NCBI RefSeq assembly: GCF_008831155.1
Contig: NZ_WBKB01000012.1
Span: 1-64,000, forward strand
DNA: 64,000 nt
Direction: 5' to 3'
Source: Gulosibacter chungangensis
GTDB taxonomy: Bacteria; Actinomycetota; Actinomycetes; Actinomycetales; Microbacteriaceae
A program made the translations under genes and the position numbers. The notes beneath the pieces are model-generated. The model was not told the DNA's origin. It saw only the letters and a list, made by a program, of their open reading frames with translations, and made no database searches. Below, piece by piece: positions 44,963 through 53,554 of this stretch; position 1 is the first letter of the stretch, and each line of letters opens with the position of its first letter.

Positions 44963-47179
44963 CTAGCCGCTAATCGCTGCCAGCCACGCATCCTCAACCG
45001 CGTGCTCGTCAAACCGTTCGACGGCGGCAATTGCCTGGTTACGAAGCACTGCCAGCTGCACCGGTTCTTCAATAAGACCCAGAATGCGCGACGCGGCTTC
45101 CGCAGTACCGGCCACGAGAAATTCATTCCCGAACGTGTGGCGCGCGCCGGGTCGATCCCACACGATGGGCACCGCGCCCGAAGCCATGCCCTCTGCGGGC
45201 GCCAGATGGAAGCTTTCGGTCGTAGACGGCGAGAGCATCCACCCGATCTTGCGATACCAGCTGCCCATGTCGGCGCCGAAGGGTTCGAAAGCTACAGCCT
45301 CGTGGAGGTCACTCGAGCCAAGTCGCGAGAAGAGATCGAGATAGCTTTCGCGCTGTTCGGGCTTCTGCCACAGGTGTGGGAACTCCCAGGGCATTCGGCC
45401 GCGGATGTGCAGGGTGAAGCGGTCATCCACCTCACGCAAGCGACTCAGTAGGTCTATCGCGCGGTCGGGACGTTTGAGGAGCGGCACGAAACCGACAAGG
45501 CCAAGGCGATACTCGCGACCCGGCAGCGGCTCGCGCTGCAGGTCGTCGAGGCTCAGAGCATTCGGGATGACCGAGACCTTCGTGGCGTCGACGTCGAGGT
45601 GTTCCTGGATGAGTTCGCGCGTGTATTCCGAAACCGCGATGAACTGATCGACGTTCTGTGTGTTGATGTTCCGCAGCCAGCGCCCGCGGAACTCGAACAT
45701 GTGGAGCCGGACGACAAGGCGCTGCCCCGGCTTCTTGTGCTTCGAGTACCAGACAGCGTTCGAACCGGCCCATTCACAGATGATGACGTCGGCCCAGTCG
45801 AGCGCCTTCTTCGAGGCGATCTCGTCGTGCGAATGCAACGCCTTCCACTGATCGATCCGCAGTTCGACGCCGGGCATCCGCTGCAGCAGCTCGACGAGTT
45901 CGCCAGCAAACTTGAGGTCGTGTCCGGCGAGTAGCACCTTGAGCGGCTGGTCGGGTGCCTTCGTGTTCGTAACCCCGGCCGCAACCGCCACGGCGTCCAC
46001 AAATTCACCGTCGTGCGAATCAATGCCGATGCGGCGCAGGTAGCCGCGCAGTTCATCCGCGCGGCTCGAAATGCGATATGGCTGGATCAACGCCGCGAGG
46101 CGGCCTGAGAGGTCTTCGTTGCGCTGCAGAGCCACGCGAATCGTCGCCGCGATGTCCGCCGGGGTGTCGGTCCGCGCATCCACGAAGAGGGGATAATCGT
46201 CGCCAAAAATGGCCTCGTGAATCGGCGTGCGGTTGATGACCGACGGCACGCCGAGTGCGCTCGATTCGAGCACCTTGGTCGAAACCTCGAGGCTCAGGTC
46301 CAGGTCGGAGGAGCGCCAGCTCAGGAGGAGATCCGACTCGGCGACGAGCGCGAGACTCGACGCGCGGTCCTTTGCGCCCGCCCACGTCACGCCAGGAGTT
46401 GAGGCCGCCATGACACTCCGCATGTTGTCGGCCCAGTCGGGGTCGCTCGGCTCGTTGTGTACCTTGTCGCCCACCATTGTGAGCGTGGCGTAAATGCCAA
46501 GCTGCGCGAGTTCGGCGACAAGCTGCGGCATGAGATCGGTGCGCCAGGCCTTCGCGAACTTGCCCGTGTAAATCAACCGCAGCGGGTTCTCGGGCGTCCC
46601 ACGCCCGGCAAGCTCGTGCTGTCCGGTGGGCGTAATCTCGTCGGGCACCATTGGGCGAAGCAAGAGCGTCTTGCCCGCAGCATCCGGCACGAGGTTCTCA
46701 AGCACCGCGCGAGCCTCTTCAGTCTGTGCGAGCATGTACCGCGTCGAGTTCGCAATCGCACCGATGCGCTCTCGCCGCTGCTCGTCAAAGTGGTCCGGAC
46801 CGTAGGCGTATTCGGTCACGTAGGCCCACAGCTTCGCCGCGAGCGCGGGTCTCTTCCCGATCGCAGTGGCAGCCTGAATGCCGCGAACCAAAATCACGTC
46901 ATAGTGGTGCTCGTTGTCGAGCGCCTCGATGGCGTCGGCGGCTTCCTGCACAGTGAGGGTTTCGCGGTTTCGTGGATGCGCGTCAAAGACTTGAACGCTA
47001 GGTAGGCTTCGAAGCGGCCCAGACAGCAGCGAGCGCTGCTCGACTGCCTTGAGCTGCACGTGCACATCAGCACCCGCTTTAGCCCAGGCCTCCGCCATCG
47101 AAGGCAACCAAATAGCCGAGCCGTCGATGACATTGAGGTTGACGTCGCCGTAGACGAGTACTTTCACGGTCCTGCTCAT
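44963..47179 (-). CDS. Bimodular GT4-type glycosyltransferase
   Basis: A 738-residue protein with two GT-B modules in tandem. Module one (about 1-395) has a donor half with LRLIYTGKFAKAWRTDLMPQL and STKVLESSALGVPSVINRTP. Module two (about 405-738) starts LKVLLAGHDLKFAGELVELL and ends with the GT4 loop STTESFHLAPAEGMASGAVPIVW (ExxxxxxxE-like). Module two is clearly related to the C-terminal half of the glycosyltransferase at 51683-53548 (shared GHD-KFA, CEWA-N-VWYS and FGxDMxxWY). Two active sites in one chain could add two sugars in sequence. Its ATG overlaps the upstream stop (ATGA). Confidence 0.85.
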   Translation of the reverse strand: MSRTVKVLVYGDVNLNVIDGSAIWLPSMAEAWAKAGADVHVQLKAVEQRSLLSGPLRSLPSVQVFDAHPRNRETLTVQEAADAIEALDNEHHYDVILVRGIQAATAIGKRPALAAKLWAYVTEYAYGPDHFDEQRRERIGAIANSTRYMLAQTEEARAVLENLVPDAAGKTLLLRPMVPDEITPTGQHELAGRGTPENPLRLIYTGKFAKAWRTDLMPQLVAELAQLGIYATLTMVGDKVHNEPSDPDWADNMRSVMAASTPGVTWAGAKDRASSLALVAESDLLLSWRSSDLDLSLEVSTKVLESSALGVPSVINRTPIHEAIFGDDYPLFVDARTDTPADIAATIRVALQRNEDLSGRLAALIQPYRISSRADELRGYLRRIGIDSHDGEFVDAVAVAAGVTNTKAPDQPLKVLLAGHDLKFAGELVELLQRMPGVELRIDQWKALHSHDEIASKKALDWADVIICEWAGSNAVWYSKHKKPGQRLVVRLHMFEFRGRWLRNINTQNVDQFIAVSEYTRELIQEHLDVDATKVSVIPNALSLDDLQREPLPGREYRLGLVGFVPLLKRPDRAIDLLSRLREVDDRFTLHIRGRMPWEFPHLWQKPEQRESYLDLFSRLGSSDLHEAVAFEPFGADMGSWYRKIGWMLSPSTTESFHLAPAEGMASGAVPIVWDRPGARHTFGNEFLVAGTAEAASRILGLIEEPVQLAVLRNQAIAAVERFDEHAVEDAWLAAISG

Positions 47180-47937
47180 GCCGCCACCTCCAGGTTGCGA
47201 ATAATCTCCACGATTCCGGCGGGTGCCTCACCCGGGTTTTCAGTGAAGTGCAGCTGTTCTGCGCTGGGCAGGCCTGGAACGAGCACATTCACGAGGTCTG
47301 ATCCCTCGAGCAAAATTGCACCGTGGTGGTGCAACTGTTCACCACGCATAACGAGCCAGCAGGTGACACCGCGAGCGCGCGCGGTTTCAAGCGCGGCATA
47401 CACTTCGCGGATCAATCCGATCCCACTCGGGTCGAGCGCGCCGTCCCACACCCCGGTGAATCCGGCAATGTCGAGGACGACGACTTCAGCCTGCTTCGCG
47501 AGGGCCGAAGAGATTCCCGGCACGAAAGGATGCACGCTGTGACCGGCTTCTACGAGCGCTGCTCTGAGGTCCGGCGCGAACACACCGGCAATGGGCCGAC
47601 CTCCTGCAGCCGTGCGTTCTGGCACGGTGCGCCCGAACATCGCGCGGTGGAGTCGCTCCGCGGCGTGCTCATCAATCACCGTCCCGGCGGCAGCACGACC
47701 TGTGACGTTTTTGGCCGCACCCTTCCCGAGACGATTCGGGATGCCCTCGGCGAGCCCGAGGTGGTCGAGCGGATACTTCGCTTGCGCGACTCGCTTCTTC
47801 GGGCGACCGATGGCCTGTTGCACGGGTGCGGGCAGCTGCTGCACGACGCGCTTGCCCGAAGTCTTAATCTTCTTACGCATCGGTTTCGGCACGAGCTTGC
47901 CAGCGCGCTTGATCGCCTTGGTCACAAAATTCGGCAT
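47176..47937 (-). CDS. Basic, glycosyltransferase-like N-domain protein of unknown function
   Basis: A 253-residue protein. The first about 60 residues are very basic (KAIKRAGKLVPKPMRKKIKTSGKRV) and probably amphipathic and membrane-associated. The rest resembles a single Rossmann domain (PDLRAALVEAGHSVHPF, EVVVLDIAGFTGVWDGAL, GVTCWLVMRGEQLHHHGAIL) like the acceptor half of a GT-B enzyme, with no donor half. It overlaps the bimodular glycosyltransferase start by 4 bp (ATGA), suggesting the two products work together. It could be a regulatory or acceptor-binding subunit; I do not recognise a family. Confidence 0.7.
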   Translation of the reverse strand: MPNFVTKAIKRAGKLVPKPMRKKIKTSGKRVVQQLPAPVQQAIGRPKKRVAQAKYPLDHLGLAEGIPNRLGKGAAKNVTGRAAAGTVIDEHAAERLHRAMFGRTVPERTAAGGRPIAGVFAPDLRAALVEAGHSVHPFVPGISSALAKQAEVVVLDIAGFTGVWDGALDPSGIGLIREVYAALETARARGVTCWLVMRGEQLHHHGAILLEGSDLVNVLVPGLPSAEQLHFTENPGEAPAGIVEIIRNLEVAA

Positions 47938-47997
47938 GGGTGCCCTCGCGGTTGATCGAAAGTGTGGTCGTGGTGTTCGGCTCAGATGGTCTTCGGC

Positions 47998-49776
47998 CTA
48001 ACCGACCAGACGTTCATAGACATTCTCATATGTGGCTGCGTTCGCCGCCCACGTGCGCGTCGAAAGGGCCCACTCGCGCCCGTTCTCGCCCATTTCGGCA
48101 GCGCGCTCGGGATCGTCAAGCAATCCTCGCAGCGTCTGGGCGAGCGCGTGCTCGTCTTCAGCGGCAAATAGCGCGCCGGTCTCGCCGTCGACGACGAGTT
48201 CTTCGAGCGCGGGCAGGCGTGATGCGACAACTGGTCGACCAACTGCGGAGGCTTCGACAGTCTTCATCGGCGTAACCGAGCGAGTCACCGTGAGGTCCTT
48301 GCGCGGCACGACGAAGACGTCGAGAGCCGCGTGATTGAAGATCGCTTCGGAACGCGCCACGCGCCCCGGGAAGTCACAGCGGTCGGCGATGCCGAGCTGT
48401 TCGGCCAAGACCTTGAGCCCCGGCAGCGCGACACCGTCGCCCGCGATCCTGGCCCGTAGCTGAGGGTATTCCGGAGCCAAGAGCGCGACCGCACGGATAA
48501 GCAGATCGAGTCCCTCGTAGTCGACGATGCTCGAGACGGTGCCGACGAGCTGCAGTTCGTCGTCGAGGCCGAGCTTGGCCCGCGCATCCTTCTTCGTCGG
48601 CGGCTCGTCGATAAACGGCGACCCGACAGCGTTCGGGCACACCGAGATCTTCGCTTCGTCGACGCCACCGGCTACGAGCTGACGCTTCATGTTTTCGCCA
48701 AGGGTGACCACGGCATCCGCTGCCAAGGCTGCGTCGAGCTCGCGTGCCGAAAACTCCAGGTAGCGCTGCGACTCAAGGGCCTTGAGGCCGCGCGTAGAGG
48801 CCCAGGTATCGGCCAGCTGCCCGCGCACCTCATACACCCAGGGAATGCCGAAGGCTCGCGCGACCGCGCCAACCGCGAGCGCATTCGTGAAGTGCGTCGT
48901 CGTGTGCAAGATGGCAGGACGGAACTTTCGGACTTCCTCAGCGAGGAGCGCGGCCTGCTGATCGGCACGCTCACGAAGGCCCTGCCCGAGGCGAGCGGGA
49001 AGCAGCCGCACGTAGCGGATGCCGTCGATCTCGTCTTCACCCGCGGCCCATGCAACACCCACTTGCACGGGATACCCCGGACGAGTCACCGCTTCCACCT
49101 CATACCCGTGCTCAACGAGCGACTTCAAGATCGAGTGGCTGCGCTGGGCGTATCCGCTCGAAGTGTGGGGCAGCGAGTTCGTGAGCACGTGCATGACCCG
49201 GCCCTTCACCGGCGAGTACCCGACCTTGGCAGGAAGTTCCGGCACGTAACCTGCGAACACCGCTTGCTCGCCAAGCATTCGTTGCGCCAAGTGTGCGTTT
49301 CGGGGGTGACGGCTCGCGAACTCCACAGCCCCGTCGTGGTCGCCGCGGTAGAGCGCTATTCGAGCGGCCACTGCGAACCAGGATGCGCGACGGGCTTCAG
49401 CAGGAACGCTTTCGATCAGTGCTTCCGCACGGTCGGCGTCGCCGAGTGAGAGCGCGACGTCTGCGAGGTGGGCGAGTTTGTTGGCGGAGCGCTTGGTCGA
49501 AAAGTCTGCGTCGGCGAGCGACGCATCCGCCACTGCGCTGTCAATCGACCGCTCGGCGTTCGCTCGCTCGCCGGCGGCTTCAAATCCAATCGCCGCGACT
49601 GAGGGAAAGCGCTCCCCAGCCAACTTCGCGACGGTGTTCCCGAGCGCTCCGCGCGACCCCGCCGGAAGCCGGCGCGACACCTGCAGTGCAAGCTGCACGG
49701 GGTCGTCAACGATGTGCTCGGTGACGGTCTGCCCCGTGAGCGAAATATTCTGCCACCACGGTCGATTGAGTTTCAT
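47998..49776 (-). CDS. Glycosyltransferase family 4 with helical repeat N-terminus
   Basis: A 592-residue protein. The first about 200 residues are helical and repeat-like (LADVALSLGDADRAEALIES, RIALYRGDHDGAVEFASR), suggesting TPR-type interaction. The remainder is a canonical GT4: HTSSGYAQRSHSILKSLVEHGYEVEAV, VCPNAVGSPFI, the donor loop KTVEASAVGRPVVASRLPALEELV with the conserved glutamate, and DGETGALF. The ATG at 49776 is preferred to one 12 codons earlier because GAGAAGG is well placed. This is the first gene of the eleven-gene minus-strand operon and is divergent from the heparinase-like gene (208-bp gap). Confidence 0.9.
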   Translation of the reverse strand: MKLNRPWWQNISLTGQTVTEHIVDDPVQLALQVSRRLPAGSRGALGNTVAKLAGERFPSVAAIGFEAAGERANAERSIDSAVADASLADADFSTKRSANKLAHLADVALSLGDADRAEALIESVPAEARRASWFAVAARIALYRGDHDGAVEFASRHPRNAHLAQRMLGEQAVFAGYVPELPAKVGYSPVKGRVMHVLTNSLPHTSSGYAQRSHSILKSLVEHGYEVEAVTRPGYPVQVGVAWAAGEDEIDGIRYVRLLPARLGQGLRERADQQAALLAEEVRKFRPAILHTTTHFTNALAVGAVARAFGIPWVYEVRGQLADTWASTRGLKALESQRYLEFSARELDAALAADAVVTLGENMKRQLVAGGVDEAKISVCPNAVGSPFIDEPPTKKDARAKLGLDDELQLVGTVSSIVDYEGLDLLIRAVALLAPEYPQLRARIAGDGVALPGLKVLAEQLGIADRCDFPGRVARSEAIFNHAALDVFVVPRKDLTVTRSVTPMKTVEASAVGRPVVASRLPALEELVVDGETGALFAAEDEHALAQTLRGLLDDPERAAEMGENGREWALSTRTWAANAATYENVYERLVG

Positions 49777-49984
49777 TGCTACCTTCTCGACGGTGTCGTC
49801 ACGCCGCCGCACGTCTCAAGTTTTGGCGCATCAGATGCACGCCGAGTTTCAAGCTCAACAGTTGATTATCGCGTACTCGCCCCGCGATTCCGATTCACCT
49901 CACCCGTGACCCTTGGAATCTCCAGGTAGCCACCGTAGTAGTGTCCGGTGAGACAGCTTTCGATTCTCGCAAGGAGCATTCGTC

Positions 49985-51652
49985 TTGAGCCGATCCGAAA
50001 CGCGCAAGAACCTTCGCCGGGGGCACATCACGGTTCCCGAGAAGTATCAGGTTGCGCCTATCGCGTGGCGGGACGGGCTCGACTACGAGGAACTCAACAA
50101 GGGTTCAGAATCATTCAAGTGGTGGCTATCCTGTCTCGGGTTCCTGCGGGTGTTTGCGAATGCTGACCAGCTCAGCGAAGACGATGAGGAAGTCTGTCTA
50201 GCAATCATCAGTGACTGGTTTGCGCATAACCCGCAGACCTCGCCCGCAATCTCGCGGGCCTGGGACGCTCATGCCGTTGCCTACCGTACCGACTCGCTTA
50301 TTGATATTGCCGAACGCGTGTCGAACAGCACGTGGCTCGATGAGTTACTCGAAGAGCACAAGGCCTTCCTCGCACTCGAAGACAACTTCCAAGGCAATTG
50401 GAACCACGGCGTCGACCAGGCCAAGTCACTCATCAACGTCGCCGAGCGGCTGAAGGATGCATCTGCCCAACAGATCGGGCTCACACGACTCGAAGGCGCG
50501 ATGCTCAGCATCGTGGACGACGAGGGCGTCACGATCGAACAGGCCGTGCACTACGACTATTTCAACTACCAGCAGCTCGATAAGTGCATTTCCTATCTCG
50601 ACGGCCATCCCGGGGCAGAGAACACGATTGCAAGATTGCGCGAGCGGATGCAGAAAATGCCCGACTTCCTCGCCCACGCAACCCGACCGGACGGCACGTG
50701 GTTCGAAATCGGTGACACCCCGATCGAACCGGCCGGTTCGATTCCAGGGACGATCGCAGAATACGCAGCTACACAGGGGGCGAACGGACCACGCCCCGAC
50801 GAGACGGTGAGGACCTTCTCGGCTGGGTACATTTTCGGTCGTTCCGGATGGGGTGAGTCGCGCGAGTTTGCCGAAGAGTCGGCCTACTCAATCCGGTTTG
50901 GGCCGGGCAGGCTCATCCACGGCCACGCCGACAACCTTTCGCTGCGATTCGTTTCGCGAGGCATAGAGATCATCAAGGACGGCGGCTTCCACGGCTACAC
51001 CGACGATGAGAACCGCGCCTTTCTACGCTCCCAGGCCGCGCACAGCACGATCATTGCGAGCCGCGGCCGCAAGAAGTCCACAACGAAGCCAAGCGAGTTG
51101 ACGTTCTCACGCATCGAACCGCAGTGGCAGTCATTCACGATCAATGCGAACCCTTTCGAGCACACCTACGTCACGCGCTCGATCTACATCGAATTTGACC
51201 CGGACATCGTGGTGGTATGGGATCGCCTGCGCAGCCGTTCACGTACGCCCTTCGAACAGCGTTGGATCATCAACCCCGAGTTCCGGCTCACCCAGCGTCG
51301 CGATGCCGTCACTGGCATAGGCCCAACGCCATTCGTTGCGACGCAGCACCTGCGCGTGCCATTCCGAGGACAGAGCAGTGGCGTGATCAACGCCAACGAG
51401 ACGGATGCTCCGCTCGGCGCTACAGAGACACTCATTGAGCTCACGCGAAACGGACTGATCCAGCACAAGCAAACCGGTCTCACCGGTGAGTTCCTCACGG
51501 TGTTTGAGTTCGGGACAGAAGAGCCGAACGTGCGATTCACGTCACGACGCACGGGTCTCGCGGCCGCGTCGAGGCACCTAGTCGGTGTGCGGCAGGCCTC
51601 ATTCCTCGATCTGGACGGTAATACTGGGTTGGTGCCCCGCTCAGCGAAATAG
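49985..51652 (+). CDS. Heparinase II/III-like protein
   Basis: A 555-residue protein with the heparinase II/III layout: an N-terminal (alpha/alpha) toroid (about 30-290) and a C-terminal beta-sandwich beginning around the motif FGPGRLIHGHADNLSLRF. HGHAD is the conserved catalytic and metal-binding region of these polysaccharide lyases. No signal peptide is visible, so it would act in the cytoplasm or is exported unusually. In biosynthetic clusters such proteins may trim or edit uronic-acid polymers. The TTG start (49985) follows AAGGAG. The gene is on the opposite strand to the main operon and is followed by a glycosyltransferase 30 bp downstream. Confidence 0.85.
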   Translation: MSRSETRKNLRRGHITVPEKYQVAPIAWRDGLDYEELNKGSESFKWWLSCLGFLRVFANADQLSEDDEEVCLAIISDWFAHNPQTSPAISRAWDAHAVAYRTDSLIDIAERVSNSTWLDELLEEHKAFLALEDNFQGNWNHGVDQAKSLINVAERLKDASAQQIGLTRLEGAMLSIVDDEGVTIEQAVHYDYFNYQQLDKCISYLDGHPGAENTIARLRERMQKMPDFLAHATRPDGTWFEIGDTPIEPAGSIPGTIAEYAATQGANGPRPDETVRTFSAGYIFGRSGWGESREFAEESAYSIRFGPGRLIHGHADNLSLRFVSRGIEIIKDGGFHGYTDDENRAFLRSQAAHSTIIASRGRKKSTTKPSELTFSRIEPQWQSFTINANPFEHTYVTRSIYIEFDPDIVVVWDRLRSRSRTPFEQRWIINPEFRLTQRRDAVTGIGPTPFVATQHLRVPFRGQSSGVINANETDAPLGATETLIELTRNGLIQHKQTGLTGEFLTVFEFGTEEPNVRFTSRRTGLAAASRHLVGVRQASFLDLDGNTGLVPRSAK

Positions 51653-51682
51653 CGCTGACACTCAATCAGTTTCGGAGGCGAG

Positions 51683-53548
51683 TTGCAGATCCCCTATCTC
51701 CCGCGGCTCATTCGCGGGGTAAAGACCAGAGTTCAGCGATACACGCGAAAAGCACAAGCCGGTACTCAGCGCGCTATCTATCGTGCGATGCAGCGCGGCG
51801 ACCTGAACTCGCGTGTTCCTGAGCGATATTGGCCGCGCGAGTTCGAAGCTGCGCCCCCAAGTGACCCGCTTCGTTCCTTCCTCCCACTCCCCCCAGCCCC
51901 CGGGCTTACGGAGTGGTTCTTTGGGAGTTCGACCCGCTCGAACGATGCCGGGGCACGCACACTGAACTGTCTCCTCGTACGCGTCGACACCGAAACCACT
52001 GCTGAGTCGTTTTCGGTGAACACGCTGCCTCAGTTACTTGAGAGCCGTAAGGCCCTGACACAGCCGCTGCACACGATCATCATTGGTTCTGACGAGGCAG
52101 CAATGGCGGCGAAAGGAATGCTCGCGGCAGCGCAGATTCGCTCGGGCGTTTCGGTGTTTGCGATGCCGAGCCCTACTCGCTTGAACGCGCTGTTTAGTCT
52201 TGCGGCAGCGATGGTCATCCCTGCTTCCACGACCGCTGATCCCATCCGCAAGATCAGCGACGTTACCTCGACGATCTTCCGGGCGCGCGCATCCGGTGTG
52301 CCGATCGCCGAATGGCGCCCCGATGTCCCGCTCCCCCGCGATCCGCTCGACGCGGCCTCACCGGTGAAGGCCCCACGGCACAGCATCCTGCCGTCAGGCG
52401 CTCCGGCTCAACGCCTCATATCTCTGCGCGTTGCCAGCCAGGCTGCGCGCTACGAAGCGCTTTCGGCAATCGTCGAGGTCGACACCTACCAGCCCACCGT
52501 GTGGACTGAGCCGCGCGCCACAATCGGCAAACCGCTCGCCGAACCGAACCGCCCTCAAAAAATCGTCGTCGCGGGCCACGACATGAAATTCGCGCACCCA
52601 GCGGTTGCCGAACTGCGCGCGCAAGGCCACGAGGTCCGGTTCGACGAATGGTCGGGGCACGCGCGCCATGATGAGGCCCGTAGCCGGGAGTTGCTTCGCT
52701 GGGGCGATGTCGTCTGGTGCGAGTGGGCGCTTGGCAATGTCGCTTGGTACTCGCGCAACGTGGACAGTTTGACGCGGCTCGTGACGCGCCTGCACCTGCA
52801 GGAGCTCTCGACGGCCTTCCCTTCGACGGTCCGGTGGGAAAAGGTGGATGCCACGATCGCCATCGCCGACCACGTGCGCCGTCAGCTCTTGCGCGACACG
52901 AATGCGCCCGAGGACCGCACGGTGGTGATCCCCAATATGGTGCATGTGCCGGATGCGCTGCCCCAGCGACACGACGTCGCACGCTTCCGCCTCGGGCTCG
53001 TCGGAATGGTCCCGGCCCGCAAGGGACTTCGCGAGGCGCTCGACCTCCTTGTCGCACTCAGAAGCATCGACGATCGGTATACGCTATCGCTCCGTGGCAA
53101 GCGGCCAGAGGAATACCCATGGATGGCCGAACGTGGTGAGGAATCAAAGTACTTCGCCACACAGCTCGAGCGAATCGAGACAGACCCACGACTTCGCGGA
53201 GCCGTCGAGTTCTCACCGTTCGGTCCAGACATGGCCGAGTGGTATGCCGGGGTCGGTGTCGTGCTGTCAACGAGTGAGTTCGAGTCGTTCCACTTCACTG
53301 CTCCCGATGGCGCTGTCAACGGGGCTCTCCCGATGCTGCTCAACTGGGCCGGCGCAGACCTCCTCTACCCCGCCTCATGGCTCCACCCGAATGTTGAGCA
53401 CATGGCCGCGGCAATACTCAAAGCGACAGCGGATGCCCACGTCTGGCGACAGCGCGCCGTCGCGGCTCGCGAATTCATCGCGGAAAATTATGCCGAGGAT
53501 CGCGTTGTTCGGAGCCTCACGAACACGATCCTCGGCAGAACAGAGTGA
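51683..53548 (+). CDS. GT4-like glycosyltransferase with divergent N-terminal half
   Basis: A 621-residue protein. A basic N-terminus (RLIRGVKTRVQRYTRK) precedes a poorly conserved half (to about 285). The second half (about 290-621) is a GT-B module closely related to module two of the bimodular enzyme at 44963-47179. Shared stretches include VVAGHDMKFA, WGDVVWCEWALGNVAWYS, FRLGLVGMVP and FSPFGPDMAEWYAG. The donor loop is STSEFESFHFTAPDGAVNGALPMLL, where the second glutamate of EX7E is replaced (PDGAVNG). The TTG start (51683) follows CGGAGG. It ends 6 bp from the convergent wecC. Confidence 0.82.
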   Translation: MQIPYLPRLIRGVKTRVQRYTRKAQAGTQRAIYRAMQRGDLNSRVPERYWPREFEAAPPSDPLRSFLPLPPAPGLTEWFFGSSTRSNDAGARTLNCLLVRVDTETTAESFSVNTLPQLLESRKALTQPLHTIIIGSDEAAMAAKGMLAAAQIRSGVSVFAMPSPTRLNALFSLAAAMVIPASTTADPIRKISDVTSTIFRARASGVPIAEWRPDVPLPRDPLDAASPVKAPRHSILPSGAPAQRLISLRVASQAARYEALSAIVEVDTYQPTVWTEPRATIGKPLAEPNRPQKIVVAGHDMKFAHPAVAELRAQGHEVRFDEWSGHARHDEARSRELLRWGDVVWCEWALGNVAWYSRNVDSLTRLVTRLHLQELSTAFPSTVRWEKVDATIAIADHVRRQLLRDTNAPEDRTVVIPNMVHVPDALPQRHDVARFRLGLVGMVPARKGLREALDLLVALRSIDDRYTLSLRGKRPEEYPWMAERGEESKYFATQLERIETDPRLRGAVEFSPFGPDMAEWYAGVGVVLSTSEFESFHFTAPDGAVNGALPMLLNWAGADLLYPASWLHPNVEHMAAAILKATADAHVWRQRAVAAREFIAENYAEDRVVRSLTNTILGRTE

Positions 53549-53554
53549 TTCTGG

